The notes: generated from the letters alone by a model not told the origin. DNA of 64,000 nucleotides from Ophiodon elongatus (GCA_016806645.1 JACSYO010001280.1:1-64000), one strand, 5' to 3'. Shown: positions 1-13,400, numbered from the stretch's first letter. Translations and numbers: made by a program.

Positions 1-3000
1 TGTCGTCGCCGCTGTCACCGCAGGTGTTGTCGTCACCGCAGGTGCTGTCGTCACCGCAGGTGCTGTCGTCACCGCAGGTGCTGTCGTCGCCGCTGTCACC
101 GCAGGGGTTGTCGTCACCGCCGGAGCTGTCGTCGCCGCTGTCACCGCAGGTGTTGTTGTCACCGCAGGAGCTGTCGTCGCCGCTGTCACAGCAGTCACCG
201 CAGGTGTTGTTGTCACCGCAGGTGCTGTCGTCGCCGCTGTCACCGTAGGTGTTGTTGTCATCGCAGGAGCTGTCGTCGCCGCTGTCACCGCAGGTGTTGT
301 TGTCACCGCTGGTGCTGTCGTCGCCGCCGGAGCTGTCGTCGCCACTGTCACCGCAGGGGTTGTCGTCACCGCCGGAGCTGTCGTCGCCGCTGTCACCGCA
401 GGTGTTGTCGTCACCGCAGGTGCTGTCGTCACCGCAGGTGCTGTCGTCACCGCAGGTGCTGTCGTCACCGCAGGTGCTGTCGTCACCGCAGGTGCTGTCG
501 TCGCCGCTGTCACCGCAGGGGTTGTCGTCACCGCCGGAGCTGTCGTCGCCGCTGTCACCGCAGGTGTTGTTGTCACCGCAGGAGCTGTCGTCGCCGCTGT
601 CACCGCAGGTGTTGTCGTCACCGCAGGTGCTGTCGTCACCGCAGGTGCTGTCGTCACCGCAGGTGCTGTCGTCGCCGCTGTCACCGCAGGGGTTGTCGTC
701 ACCGCCGGAGCTGTCGTCGCCGCTGTCACCGCAGGTGTTGTTGTCACCGCAGGTGCTGTCGTCGCCGCTGTCACCGCAGGTGTTGTTGTCACCGCAGGAG
801 CTGTCGTCGCCGCTGTCACCGCAGGTGTTGTCGTCACCGCAGGTGCTGTCGTCGCCCCTGTCACCGCAGGTTTGTCTCACGGTGCTGTGTCCCCCTGTCA
901 GGGTTGTTGTCACCGCAGGTGCTGTCGTCGCCACTGTCACCACAGGTGTTGTTGTCACCGCAGGTGCTGTCGTCGCCACTGTCACCGCAGGGTTGTCACC
1001 GCAGGTGCTGTCGTCGCCATGTCACCGCAGGGGTTGTTGTCGCCGGCGGAGTTGTCGTCGCCGCCGGAGCTGTCGTCGCTGCTGTCACTGCAGGTGTTGT
1101 TGTCACCGCAGGTGCTGTCGTCGCCACTGTCACCGCAGGTGCTGTCGTCGCCGCTGTCACCGCAGGTGTTGTTGTCGCCGCCGGAGCTGTCGTCGCCGCC
1201 GGAGCTGTCGTCGCTGCTGTCACTGCAGGTGCTGTCGTCGCCGCCGGAGTTGTCGTCGCCGCCGGAGCTGTCGTCGCCGCAGGTGCTGTCGTTGCCACTG
1301 TCACCGCAGGTGCTGTTGTCGCCGCCGGAGCTGTCGTCGCTGCTGTCACCGCAGGTGTTGTTGTCACCCCAGGTGCTGTCGTCGCCACTGTCACCGCAGG
1401 GGTTGTCGTTGCCGCTGGAGCTGTCGTCGCCGCCGGAGCTGTCGTCGCTGCTGTCACCGCAGGTGTTGTTGTCACCGCAGGTGCTGTCGTCGCCACTGTC
1501 ACCGCAGGTGCTGTTATCGCCACTGTCACCGCAGGTGCTGTTGTCGCCGCCGGAGCTGTCGTCGCTGCTGTCACTGCAGGTGTTGTTGTCACCGCAGGTG
1601 CTGTCGTCGCCACTGTCACCGCAGGTGCTGTCGTCGCCGCTGTCACCGCAGGTGTTGTTGTCACCGCAGGTGCTGTCGTCGCCGCCGGAGTTGTCGTCGC
1701 CGCCGGAGCTGTCGTCGCTGCTGTCACTGCAGGTGTTGTTGTCACCGCAGGTGCTGTCGTCGCCACTGTCACCGCAGGTGCTGTCGTCGCCGCTGTCACC
1801 GCAGGTGTTGTTGTCACCGCAGGTGCTGTCGTCGCCGCCGGGCTGTCGTCGCTGCTGTCACTGCAGGTGCTGTCGTCGCCGCCGGAGTTGTCGTCGCCGC
1901 CGGAGCTGTCGTCGCCGCTGTCACCGCAGGGGTTGTTGTCACCGCAGGAGCTGTCGTCGCCGCTGTCACCGCAGGTGTTGTTGTCACCGCAGAAGCTGTC
2001 GTCGCCGCTGTCACCGCAGGGGTTGTTGTCACCCCAGGTGCTGTCGTCGCCACTGTCACCGCAGGGGTTGTCGTTGCCGCTGGAGCTGTCGTCGCCGCCG
2101 GAGCTGTCGTCGCTGCTGTCACCGCAGGTGTTGTTGTCACCGCAGGTGCTGTCGTCGCCACTGTCACCGCAGGTGCTGTTGTCGCCACTGTCACCGCAGG
2201 GGTTGTCGTTGCCGCTGGAGCTGTCGTCGCCGCCGGAGCTGTCGTCGCTGCTGTCACCGCAGGTGTTGTTGTCACCGCAGGTGCTGTCGTCGCCACTGTC
2301 ACCGCAGGTGCTGTTGTCGCCACTGTCACCGCAGGTGCTGTTGTCGCCGCCGGAGCTGTCGTCGCTGCTGTCACTGCAGGTGTTGTTGTCACCGCAGGTG
2401 CTGTCGTCGCCACTGTCACCGCAGGTGCTGTCGTCGCCGCTGTCACCGCAGGTGTTGTTGTCACCGCAGGTGCTGTCGTCGCCGCCGGAGTTGTCGTCGC
2501 CGCCGAAGCTGTCGTCGCCGCCGGAGCTGTCGTTGCCACTGTCACCGCAGGTGCTGTTGTCACCGCAGGAGCTGTCGTCGCCGCTGTCACCGCAGGTGTT
2601 GTTGTCACCGCAGGTGCTGTCGTCGCCGCTGTCACCGCAGGTGTTGTTGTCACCGCAGGTGCTGTCGTCGCCGCCGGAGCTGTCGTCGCCGCTGTCACCA
2701 CAGGTGTTGTTGTCACCGCAGGTGCTGTCGTCACCACTGTCACCGCAGGGGTTGTCGTCGCCGCCGGAACTGTCGTCGCCGCCGGAACTGTCGTCGCCGC
2801 CGGAGCTGTCGTCGCCGCTGTCACCGCAGGTGTTGTTGTCACCGCAGGTGTTGTTGTCGCCGCCGGAGCTGTCGTCGCCGCCGGAGCTGTCGTTGCCACT
2901 GTCACCGCAGGTGCTGTTGTCACCGCAGGAGCTGTCGTCGCCGCTGTCACCGCAGGTGTTGTTGTCACCGCAGGTGCTGTCGTCGCCGCTGTCACCGCAG

Positions 3001-3990
3001 GTGTTGTTGTCACCGCAGGTGCTGTCGTCGCCGCCGGAGCTGTCGTCGCCGCTGTCACCACAGGTGTTGTTGTCACCGCAGGTGCTGTCGTCACCACTGT
3101 CACCGCAGGGGTTGTCGTCGCCGCCGGAACTGTCGTCGCCGCCGGAACTGTCGTCGCCGCCGGAGCTGTCGTCGCCGCTGTCACCGCAGGTGTTGTTGTC
3201 ACCGCAGGTGTTGTTGTCGCCGCCGGAGCTGTCGTCGCCGCCGGAGCTGTCGTCGCCGTTGTCACCGCAGGTGTTGTTGTCGCCGCAGGTGCTGTCGTCG
3301 CCGCCCCCAGGTGCTGTCGTCGCCGCCGGAGCTGTCGTCGCCGCCAGAGCTGTCGTCGCCGCCGGAGCTGTCGTCGCCGCTGTCACCGCAGGTGCTGTCG
3401 TCGCCGCCGGAGCTGTCGTCGCCGCTGTCACCGCCAGAGCTGTTGTCACCGCAGGTGCTGTCGTCGCCGCTGTCACCGCAGGTGTTGTTGTCACCGCAGG
3501 TGCTGTCGTCGCCGCTGTCACCGCAAGTGTTGTTGTCACCGCAGGTGCTGTTGTCGCCGCTGTCACCGCAGGTGCTGTCGTCGCCGTTGTCACAGCTGGA
3601 GCTGTCGTCGCCGAGGGAGCTGTCGTCGCCGCCGGAGCTGTCGTCGCCTGTCACCGCAGGTGTTGTTGTCGCCGCAGGAGCTGTCGTCGCCGCTGTCACC
3701 GCAGGTGTTGTTGTCACCGCAGGTGCTGTCGTCGCCGCTGTCACCGCAGGTGTTGTTGTCACCGCAGGTGCTGTCGTCACCGCTGTCACCGCAAGTGTTG
3801 TTGTCACCGCAGGTGCTGTTGTCGCCGCTGTCACCGCAGGTGCTGTCGTCGCCGTTGTCACCGCTGGAGCTGTCGTCGCCGAGGGAGCTGTCGTCGCCGC
3901 CGGAGCTGTCGTCGCCGCTGTCACCGCTGGAGCTGTCGTCGCCGTTGTCACCGCTGGAGCTGTCGTCGCCGCTGTCACTGCAGTAGTTGT
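1..3990 (-). repeat. Coding minisatellite array of gene A (Thr/Ala/Pro/Val)
   Basis: This is a continuous tandem array of 18-nt units mixed with 9-nt half units. In the gene frame it reads as blocks of TTAPAV, TTTPAV and TAA, often in the order TTAPAVTTTPAVTAA (45 nt). Nearly every unit carries a CpG. The array is G+C rich against AT-rich flanks. It aligns with the gene C array (A 241 corresponds to C about 26741; A 4013 to C 30488) with several indels between the two. Confidence 0.95.
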
Positions 3991-4200
3991 TGCTTGTGCT
4001 GTTGTATTTGCCACTAATATGAGTTTTTATAAGAAACATTGGATGAGATGTCGGCAAGAACTTCACCGTAACTATATCTTTTGTTGTTTACTAGAACTTT
4101 TAACTTTAGTTCATGATGAACCTTCAAAAGCATTGCATTTAACATCAAACAACTTACCTGTTAGAATCAGGACAATCGATACTATCTTTCCGACATCCAT
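1..4200 (-). CDS. Gene A: mucin-like SEA/GPI-type protein, 5' part only (3' end off the window)
   Basis: Minus-strand gene entering from the right. Exon 1 is 4158-4200 (43 nt, ATG at 4200-4198) and encodes MDVGKIVSIVLILT, the core of a short signal peptide. It is followed by a GT donor and a 144-bp intron. Exon 2 starts at 4013 after an AG acceptor in phase 1 (VANTTAQATTT...) and continues to the left window edge as a Thr/Ala/Pro/Val array typical of O-glycosylated mucin PTS regions. The SEA and GPI exons seen in the paralogues would lie beyond position 1. Exon 1, intron 1 and the flank match gene C at offset 26475. The array frame breaks near 3650 into an Asp/Ser/Cys/Gly frame and meets a stop near 3262. 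Further irregular patches lie at 870-905, 980-1025 and about 3300. The family assignment is firm. Coding integrity is doubtful, from either sequence error or decay. Confidence 0.6.
2521..3240 (-). repeat. 360-bp higher-order repeat, two copies, in the gene A array
   Basis: Bases 2521-2880 and 2881-3240 read identically line for line, so a block of twenty 18-nt equivalents has been duplicated as a unit. The gene C array holds the counterpart at about 28996-29720, but one of its two copies is shorter by one 18-nt unit. This shows expansion of whole blocks as well as gain or loss of single units. Confidence 0.85.
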
Positions 4201-5439
4201 CTCGTTTTTTTCTGAATCTATAAAATCAAACAATACAGAAACTTTTTCAGAGACACATTATGTCAAAACCTTTTGCGCTACTTTCATTACGTTTTAATTA
4301 GATAAAACAATATCTCTAGCAATCAACTTTTGTCTGTATATATCTTTCCCTTTGTGTTTAACTTTTACCAGATGGTAATTAACTGGATCATTAGCAGTTT
4401 TATAAATTCATGTCAAAAAAAGTATTTTTGGGAGAAGGCCCAGTTCCCTTTACTAGACCTAATTTCAGCCACAATGTAATTCAATGCAATACAATGGCAA
4501 AAAGAAACTTCTTCTTTTGTGTTTTCAGAAAAAATCCCTCAAGATCCTTCACACCTCACCGCCAAATTTCTTCTCATATTCCAGCTTCAATTTCTCATGT
4601 CTATTTTTCATGAAAATCTTATCCATGTTAGTTCTAATGTAATATACATTTGTAAGCGCAGTACTTCAAAAAGCAGAGTACTTGAACAGGCAACCATCTC
4701 TACTGTTCACAAGCATCAACCAGGCTGAAATGTTTTAGAGCAAAGCACTGAACATCTATTAGAGCCTCTATTTTACTCTCTGACCCTGACCTCAAATTCC
4801 ATGACTGAGAAGGACGAAAAGAGATCGCTGCAAGAACCAGTACTGTATCACATTTTCTATAAAGATTTCTTCTTTTTTTTTCCTGCTGTACCAATAATTA
4901 TCATGAGTTAGTAGTACTCTTGAGGTTTACAGTGCAGGATGCTAGTGTGTTTGTACCCAAAACAGTGTATTTTTACCACGCTGCCCAAAGAAAGGTTACA
5001 CCAACCATGATAATGGAGATGAAGGAAACATCTTTGAAGAACACTTTTGATTGGGGAAAAAACTAGGATATCAACCAAAGAGAAACCGTTGAAGCAGGAT
5101 ATCACAAATTATTAAAAAAAAAGTTATGTCAGTTTAAAATATCACAAAAATGTGAAAATGATGCATCATTCAGATTCAAAAACAGAAGTTTTGTGTTATG
5201 AGCTTCCTCGCTACTGTAGCAGTAGCTACCATGTTTGCTCCTGGTCTGATGGAACTGACTGAAACAGGATTGACAGTCTACATCTATTAAGGAATAGAAT
5301 AAAAGCTAATTATGTGTTATTACGTTGTGACAGCCTTCAACAACTGTCCATTCCTTACGGCTTCCCCTGAATGCAGCAGACATAATACACATGCGTCTTG
5401 TTGATGCTCTAAACGAGGCTAAATACTAGTGGAGTTTTA

Positions 5440-5682
5440 GTGAGGGCGGCTGAGCCTGAGCAGCCGAATATGGATACAATCCGACCGACACCCCCTGACT
5501 TAAAATATAACATATGGAAGCATTTCGCTTCTTCTTCTGCCAAACTCGGAAAGAGCGAAGCGAATCATGAACTAGATTGCACCTTTTGTGACACGGAGTT
5601 TTACCCCTACTCAGTCAATGAGAACAAGTCATTCGCCATATGTTGCACACCTTGGAACCGAGATACACCTTTCATCTCGTAA
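5440..5682 (+). pseudogene. BED-type zinc-finger-like fragment, probably from a hAT element
   Basis: An 80-codon open stretch has a W-K-H-F core followed about 22 residues later by C-T-F-C, the spacing style of BED fingers found at the N-terminus of hAT transposases and ZBED proteins. It lacks the downstream His pair in a clear form and ends soon after. No transposase core follows. The same fragment is present at 31915-32157 and, inverted, near 56098-56340. In the B and D flanks only the downstream portion remains. The BED identity is inferred from spacing alone. Confidence 0.3.
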
Positions 5683-7689
5683 CATGTTGTTTGTGGACAT
5701 CCGTCAGCACAGAATATTTGGTTCACCGTAAACGTGCTCTTGATCACTGTATAGTTTTACCACATGTTCCAGAAAGCGGTATTTTTGTACGAGAGCTAAA
5801 TACTCATTGCCTATAACAAGGGGATTTGTTTGAAGAGAAGTCTCTATTATTTATTTGTGAATAAAGGCAGCTTGTTATGTCAAATGACTCAAAACATGCT
5901 GAATTCTGTGTTTTTTACTACTAGGGTGCTGTTACAGGCCCAATTTTATTAATGTTCTTGTTGGTTCTCTTTGCAGTTCTTGGGAATGTAAAACTCCAGT
6001 TTACACAGCTTATATTACTCATATTGAATTAATACAAGATAATGGAACTAAATTCATCTTTTTTTAATTATTAATATTCATATGCTGTTTTTAAAATAGA
6101 AAATAGTCACTATTTTTCACAGTGAGAAAGAATAAATCATGTATTGAAACATTTTGATGCATCAAGATGAATCGATAATTGTTAAACAATCAAATCTTAG
6201 CTCTCTTAATCGGAATCGAAGCTTCATGTTTCTAGAGATTCCCACCCCAAGAGTCCCACCAGTGTGAATTTACATTTGGACAAACAAATAAATATTGAAT
6301 TCTAGTGACATGGAAAATGACAAAATATCTGAAAAAAAATTGTACAAACATACAAAACAAAAACTATTTTTTTTTCAATACTTCTCAGGTCTAAAAAAAT
6401 TATTCTTTGCGATATAATTAATTAAATGAACGCAAACTGGATCTGGATACACGGCATGAAATGGATTGGTAGATGTACCAATTTAAAATGTATTTATTTA
6501 AGTTTATTGAAGCTTTTGCTTAAATTGACACTTGCCCAATATTGGTCAATCAGCTTCCTACCTGCTGTGGGTAACGCTAGTACAGTGTTTGCTCCAGGTG
6601 TGAAGGTGATGACAAAAACGTCACAAAACAAGATTACATTGCCTCCTGAACGCACAATCAACTTTCACAACAATCCCCCTTTCATTTTGTATGGACCTAT
6701 GTCCTGACAGTATTATGAATATATTTAAGAATGTACTTACCCAAGATGATAAGATATAAGATGAAAAGTTATTATATCCTATTCTCTTTCTGCTTTCAAT
6801 GTTTTAAACTATTTCAGAGTCCAGTTCACATCTGTCTTATTGCAAACCTTTCCCCTTATGTGACAGTCCACATACATGAAGGCCTTTTTATTGAAACGGA
6901 GTAAAGGCTAATGACGTAGATCATGAACGTCTTTTCTTTTTCATCATTCAAGCTTGTCAGTTCCCTTTCTCAATATCAGGGCACATTCTCTTCTAACTCC
7001 TGTGATTAGATGGTGCATTCCACTTGTCTAAAAGTTGAAAGAAGTTCTACCAGTATGACAGTAAAACAAAGATAGAAACAAAGATACTGGTCACGCAACA
7101 ATGGAGAAGGAAGAAATACAAGAAAAAAATACATTGAAACTTTCTGAACAAATATTGTGTAATGTATTTGAGAATAAATATGTGAATAGATGATACAATG
7201 AAATATAATTTATATTGACACATCATAAGAAAAGCATCTCATCTTTATTTGCTCATATTCTTCAAAGCAAGTGTCAATTTTGTATATGTTCCCGACTTAA
7301 ATCACTATTTTTAATCATTTAAAAATATGTACTCGTACTTTTTTCCACCTTCATTGTTAATAGAAATAAAACTGAATTTTTAAAATGAACAATTGCATCA
7401 TATTGTTTTAATTAAAACAAGTAAACTGCAGTTGATTATAAAGGTTTTCTTTAGGGTTTACCATAAACCTCCCACCACTTGGGGGCATAGGGCCGCTGTC
7501 AATTAGGCAAAAAGGTAAATATAATCAGGAGGATCACTAGAGACCGGTGTTGCTGTATTGGCAGGAGCAAACAGTTTTTGACCGTGTGATAACCTGTGAT
7601 AATGAATATTATGATTTCTTTTAGTCTATTGTTTAGGAAATGGATTATGACAGAGAAGTGGCTGTCTTCTGTTTATGTTGGAAAAGATG

Positions 7690-8110
7690 CAATTGTAAGA
7701 AAGTAATTCCCTTTATATTGGAAAATGAACATTTCGTCGTTGTTTTTCATATGCGGAGGAACCAGTTTCTCAAAGCACTTCATCACAATGGGGTTGAGTG
7801 CCACAGGTTAATAGCCATTTAGACACTGCAGTCTTTTTTAGGGAGAAGGATGATGGTGGCTGTTGAAGCAGGTGGGAACACTCTCCTGTGACGGTGATGT
7901 GTAAATACATGTGACAGTGACAGGGAATATCAGATAGCTGGTTGGCACATGTTCGAAGTACACGACCAAGAATTTCATCATGGCCAACAGTATCTGGAGG
8001 CGGGGCAGGCTTGACAGACAACCTTTTATTGAGGGAGTCAAAGTGAGCATAAAAGGTATTCAGCTCATCTTTCAACGTCGCCTTACACGTGATGGGAGAG
8101 CTCCTGCGTT
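7690..8110 (-). pseudogene. Degenerate LINE reverse-transcriptase fragment
   Basis: Minus-strand translation gives pieces typical of fish non-LTR retrotransposon polymerases just upstream of the RT core: an F-Y-A-H-F-D-S-L-N-K segment followed by a P-P-P-D segment, I-L-G-R-V-L-R-T-C-A-N-Q-L, a K-K-T-A-V-S segment and, in another frame, an L-N-P-I-V-M-K-C-F-E-K-L-V segment. Frameshifts and missing parts show a dead, truncated copy. It is absent from the B-C spacer, so it inserted after the flanks diverged or was lost there. A remnant in opposite orientation lies near 49640-49730. Confidence 0.7.
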
Positions 8111-9958
8111 TGTAGCCTGCGACACTTGATCGCCTGTTGATTTATCAAAATTTTACACTTGCAATGGAAGTTAAAGCTCAACATTGATGTTAGGTTAAAG
8201 TCCAGGTTTGTCTGGTGTTTATGTTTATGTCTTGAACCACATAACTTATATTTTTCTGTTCAGTTTTGTATTTTTCTTTCAAATTGAGCTCACATTATCC
8301 TGTAGTTTAATGAATATGCAGTGACAATCTGTCCTGCTATTATTAAAAAAAATATTATCAGGATGCATTCCTTTTAGTTTCAGTGACGTCTTTGGCTCCG
8401 TGGTCTGTCCCTGTGTTGTTTTTGACATCTGTTTTTAAAATTAAGCCCAGAAACATAACATGTTTGGCCTCTTTCCGTAAAAAATTACTTAAAGATGATA
8501 AAAATCGATCAACTCACTAATTGACGTTTGTTCAGCTGTATAGGTGGTTTTTAAAACTATTTGTAGCGTTTTGAGCTATGGCAGTTAAAGGCATTTGAAT
8601 ATAAATATTTTGACTATCATTTCATCTTTCGTTCCAGAGCCTTGGTCAAACAATCTAACTTTGAGTGTGACTACAGAAAGCAAGACAAGATCTTGTAAAG
8701 AAACGTTCATTCATTCATCTCACAAATAAAAAGCTGAATTCATAGGCAATAAAACACCCCCTTGTTCAATACACTATAAGCAGGGCTATAGCCAGGATTT
8801 TAGAAGTCCAAAATCTCCAAATACTTCACATCCACCCTCAGAAAATCCTCACCATTCACACCAAAAACATCTCTAAAACGCATTATTTGGTTTGTTCATA
8901 TTTTACGAATTAAAATGATTCATTCTATTTCATATAAATAGCATTTCCAAACAAAAAGCTCTAAATGCTGTTTCAGAAATGTCAAATAAATTTTATCTAA
9001 TTAAAAAAATACTTAAATCATTCAATTGAAACCCTAATGTGTGATATTTCACTGCAGAATTCCACTAGTTTGCTAAAACTCCCAAATTTCTGCCACAGCC
9101 TTCCTTGGTCTGGTATAACCATTATCTAATGTTATCAAACTTAGACAGATATTGCGTCAGCTTATAGGCATTATTGAGTCAGTTTATTGGCTTTATGACT
9201 TCTATACACTTGCGCTACTGCTATATTATGCTTTGTGTCCTGCTAAGACTTAGCTTACGAACTACCTGACAAGCTTTGGTTTGAAAATTCACGATTTGAT
9301 TCTTTTGTTCATTTTGTGAAAGTCATCTGCACCTTTATTTCTTCTTTATTGACCACTGCAACTTATTGTATTTCTACAAAGTGTGTTTAGGCTTGCCTCT
9401 AAGATAACAGAAGTGGCTTCTTTGTCAATTTTAAAAGGAGAACTTTGGAAATAATGAGTGAACCTGATTCACTGACACAACAAAAGCTGAGGCTCATTGT
9501 CAGACATTAAACATTTCCTGATACATTCAGTCTTTTCCCACCAAAACTGCAAAATATGACACGAGAGATGAATTTAATTCTTCAAAGACTTTGTATTCTG
9601 ATCATTGTAAAGTTTGACAAAAATCGTACAACAAGAAATCTCACAGAATACAGCTGTACATGAATACATAAATACCCTTTCTATAAATAAAACAAATTGA
9701 CAGTGCAATGTTTTGACAAACAGTATATGGCGTGTATATCATGATAAAAATCAACATTCCCACTCAGAAACGTGTTAAGATTGACAGACATACCTAATCC
9801 ACTGTCATAAATATGTGCAGTCAAAGCAAAATAAAATCTGATAGTAAGTTCATCTGAAGCTGTACAAGGCTTCTTTGAAAATAATCAAGAAGTACTTTTT
9901 CATGCCAGTGATGGGAGTCATGCAATAATGCCTATTCAAACGGTAATCAGCAATGATG

Positions 9959-10448
9959 CTATTGCTGGCTTGACAGTAGCCATGACAACAGCACAAGGAA
10001 GGATGCAGTGATGAGACTGATCTTGTGGCTTACTCCACTTGAAACCTCTGTAAAGATTGAGAAAGGAAAACAAGACATTGCTTTAACAAATATAAAAACA
10101 AACCTGTAATATCTAAAAAAAGTGGTAGTATTCAATATTTCTTACCTGTGCCATCCACAGAAATGGAGGTGGTGTCAATGTTGAAGGCTGTGATGTTGGT
10201 AGATGCGTCGACCAAAACATTTCCAATCTGAGTGCCATTAGGAGCAGATTCGGAAAATGCAAGTCTTGTCATTTGGATGATTGATCCATTACTGCAAAAG
10301 GAATCACAAAATATTATATTGTTTCATTTGTATAAATTCATGATGAGTGCTCTTAAGATTTTATCATCATAACGTTCACAAATTACCTGAATGAAATCAC
10401 CCGCAAGTTGCGGAACGTAGGGAATGCTCTTCGGTAGAAAGGTTCAAG
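9959..10448 (-). CDS. Gene B exons 3-5: second half of SEA domain and GPI-signal-like tail
   Basis: Exon 3 (10387-10448) encodes LEPFYRRAFPTFRNLRVISF. Exon 4 (10146-10291) begins S-N-G-S-I-I and contains A-P-N-G-T-Q-I-G and N-I-T-A-F-N-I-D. Exon 5 (9959-10047) encodes E-V-S-S-G followed by a hydrophobic stretch (LITASFLVLLSWLL) and SSQQ-stop. N-G-S-I-I sits where SEA domains with G-S-V-V-V self-cleave. The tail has small residues, then a spacer, then a hydrophobic end with no cytoplasmic segment, the layout of a GPI attachment signal. Splice sites are intact and the frame is open throughout these exons. Confidence 0.85.
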
Positions 10449-13400
10449 CTGCAGAAATACAGGCAAATCATTCGTTACACATTTTTTTTCATTTGCTTGT
10501 GTTTCTTTACTTGTGCATTGTCTTTTTAATTCACCTACAACTGCAAGTAGTAACACCATTCAATTTTTTTTCAATGACTACCAGATAATTTATCTGTGTC
10601 CTATTTAGTGTAAATTAAATATATTTAAATTTGAAAACTCAATACGAGGAATAAAAAGCCACTTTATTTCTGTCAATTTTGAAACGAGAAACAATCTATC
10701 ATCTATTACTTACTTCGTTCCTGAGCAAATTGGCTCGGTTCATAAACGCTGGAGATGATGGATTCGCCAAGGCACTTGTAAATGTCTCTCCAGCAGATCG
10801 GAAAGTCAATTGTCTAGTTATGACTGTCACAGCAGTTGTAGTTGCCGGAGTTGTTGTCACCGCCGGAGTTGTTGTCACCGCAGCAGTTGTTGGCACCACC
10901 GGAGTTGTTGTCACCGCAGCAGTTGTTGGCACCACCGGAGTATTTGTCACCGCAGCAGTTGTTGTCACTGCCGGAGTTGTCACCGCCGGAGTTGTTGTTA
11001 CCCCAGGAGTTGTTGTCACTGCCGGAGTTGTTGTCACTGCCGGAGTTGTCACCGCCGGAGTTGTTGTCACCGCAGGAGTTGTTGTCACCGCCGGAGTTGT
11101 TGTCACCGCAGGAGTATTTGTCACCGCAGCAGTTGTTGTCACCGCAGGAGTATTTGTCACCGCAGCAGTTGTTGTCACTGCCGGAGTTGTCACCTCCGGA
11201 GTTGTTGTTACCCCAGGAGTTGTTGTCACCGCAGGAGTTGTTGTCACCACCGGAGTTGTTGTCACCGTGGGAGTTGTTGTCACCGCAGGAGTTGTTGTCA
11301 CCGCAGGAGTTGTTGTCACCGCAGGTGTTGTTGTCACCGCAGGAGTTGTTGTCACCGCCGGAGTTGTTGTAACCGCAGGAGTTGTTGTCACAATAGGAGT
11401 TGTTGTCACAGCCGGAGTTGTTGTCACCGCAGGTGTTGTTGTCACCGCAGGGTTGTCACTACAGGGTTGTCACCACAAGTTGTTGTCACCGCAGGGTTGT
11501 TATCACCGCTGAGTTATTTAACCGCAGGAGTATTTGCCACCGCAGCAGTTGTTGTCACCGCAGGGTATTTGTCACCGCAGCAGTTGTCACCGCGGTTGTC
11601 ACCGCAGGTGTTGTTGTCACCGCAGGAGTTGTTGTCACCGCAGGAGTTGTTGTCACCACAGGAGTTGTTGTCACCGTCGGGTGTTGTTGTCACCGCAGGA
11701 GTTGTTGTCACCGCAGGAGTTGTTGTCACCGCAGGTGTTGTTGTCACCGCAGGAGTTGTTGTCACCGCAGGAGTTGTTGTTACGGCAGGAGTTGTTGTCA
11801 CCCGGAGGTCACCCCAGTTGTTGTCACCCCAGGAGTTGTTGTCACCGCAGGAGTTGTTGTCACCGCAGGAGTTGTCACCACCGGAGTTGTTGTCACCGCA
11901 GGAGTTGTTGTCACCACCGGAGTTGTTGTCACCGCAGGAGTATTTGTCACCGCAGCAGTTGTTGTCACCGCAGGAGTATTTGTCACCGCAGCAGTTGTTG
12001 TCACTGCCGGAGTTGTCACCTCCGGAGTTGTTGTCACCCCAGGAGTTGTTGTCACCGCAGGAGTTGTTGTCACCACCGGAGTTGTTGTCACCGCGGGAGT
12101 TGTTGTCACCGCAGGAGTTGTTGTCACCGCAGGAGTTGTTGTCACCGCAGGAGTTGTTGTCACCGCAGGAGTTGTTGTCACCGCCGGAGTTGTTGTAACC
12201 GCAGGAGTTGTTGTCACAACAGGAGTTGTTGTGACAGCCGGAGTTGTTGTCACCGCAGGAGTTGTTGTCACCGCAGGAGTTGTTGTCACCGAAGGAGTTG
12301 TTGTAACCGCAGGAGTTGTTGTAACCGCCGGAGTTGTTGTCACAACAGGAGTTGTTGTCACCGCCGGAGTTGTTGTCAACGCAGGTGTTGTTGTCACCGC
12401 AGGAGTTGTTGTCACCGCTGGAGTTGTTGTAACCGCAGGAGTTGTTGTCACAACAGGAGTTGTTGTCACCGCAGGTGTTATTGTCACCGCAGGAGTTGTT
12501 GTCACCGCCGGAGTTGTTGTAACCGCCGGAGTTGTTGTCACAACAGGAGTTGTTGTCACCACAGGAGTTGTTGTCACCGAAGGAGTTGTTGTAACCACAG
12601 GAGTTGTTGTAACCGCCGGAGTTGTTGTCACAACAGGAGTTGTTGTCACAGCAGGAGTTGTTGTCACAGCCGGAGTTGTTGTCACCGCAGGAGTTGTTGT
12701 CACCGCAGGAGTTGTTGTCACCGCCGGAGTTGTTGTAACCGCAGGAGTTGTTGTCACAACAGGAGTTGTTGTCACAGCCGGAGTTGTTGTCCCACGGATT
12801 GTTGTCACCGCAGGAGTTGTTGTCACCGCCGGAGTTGTTGTCACCGCTGGAGTTGTTGTCACCGCGGGAGTTGTCGTCACCGCAGGTGTTGTTGTCACCG
12901 CCGGAGTTGTTGTCACCGCCGGAGTTGTTGTCACAGCAGGAGTTGTTGTCACCGCAGGAGTTGTCGTCAACGCCGGAGTTGTTGTCACCGCCGGAGTTGT
13001 TGTCACCGCCGGAGTTGTTGTCACCGCTGGAGTTGTTGTCACCGCGGGAGTTGTCGTCACAGCAGGAGTTGTCACCGCAGGAGTTGTTGTTACCGCAGGA
13101 GTTGTTGTCACCGCAGGAGTTGTTGTCACCGCCGGAGTTGTCGTCACCGCAGGAGTTGTTGTCACCGCAGGAGTTGTTGTCACCGCCGGAGTTGTTGTCA
13201 CCGCCGGAGTTGTTGTCACCGCAGGAGTTGTTGTCACCGCAGGAGTTGTTGTCACCGCAGGAGTTGTCGTCACCGCAGGAGTTGTTGTCACCGCAGGAGT
13301 TGTTGTCACAGCAGGAGTTGTTGTCACCACAGGAGTTGTTGTCACCGAAGGAGTTGTTGTGACCGCCGGAGTTGTTGTCACCGCAGGAGTTGTTGTCACA

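Larger units (their letters stand above)
4201..9958. other. Spacer between gene A (5' end) and gene B (3' end)
   Basis: About 5.8 kb of AT-rich DNA without a convincing gene. It holds a BED-finger-like fragment (5440-5682), a LINE reverse-transcriptase relic (about 7690-8110) and otherwise unique-looking sequence with many stops. The first part (4201 to about 5900) is the conserved 5' flank of the family and reappears inverted upstream of gene E (coordinate sum 61775). The part from about 8450 to 9958 is the conserved 3' flank shared with gene C (about 19320-21954). The whole stretch is repeated almost identically at 30676-36433. Confidence 0.8.

Noticed and set aside
7640..7822. Small plus-strand gene at the LINE relic
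   Set aside because: The opposite strand carries recognisable LINE polymerase pieces, and the open stretch has no features of its own.
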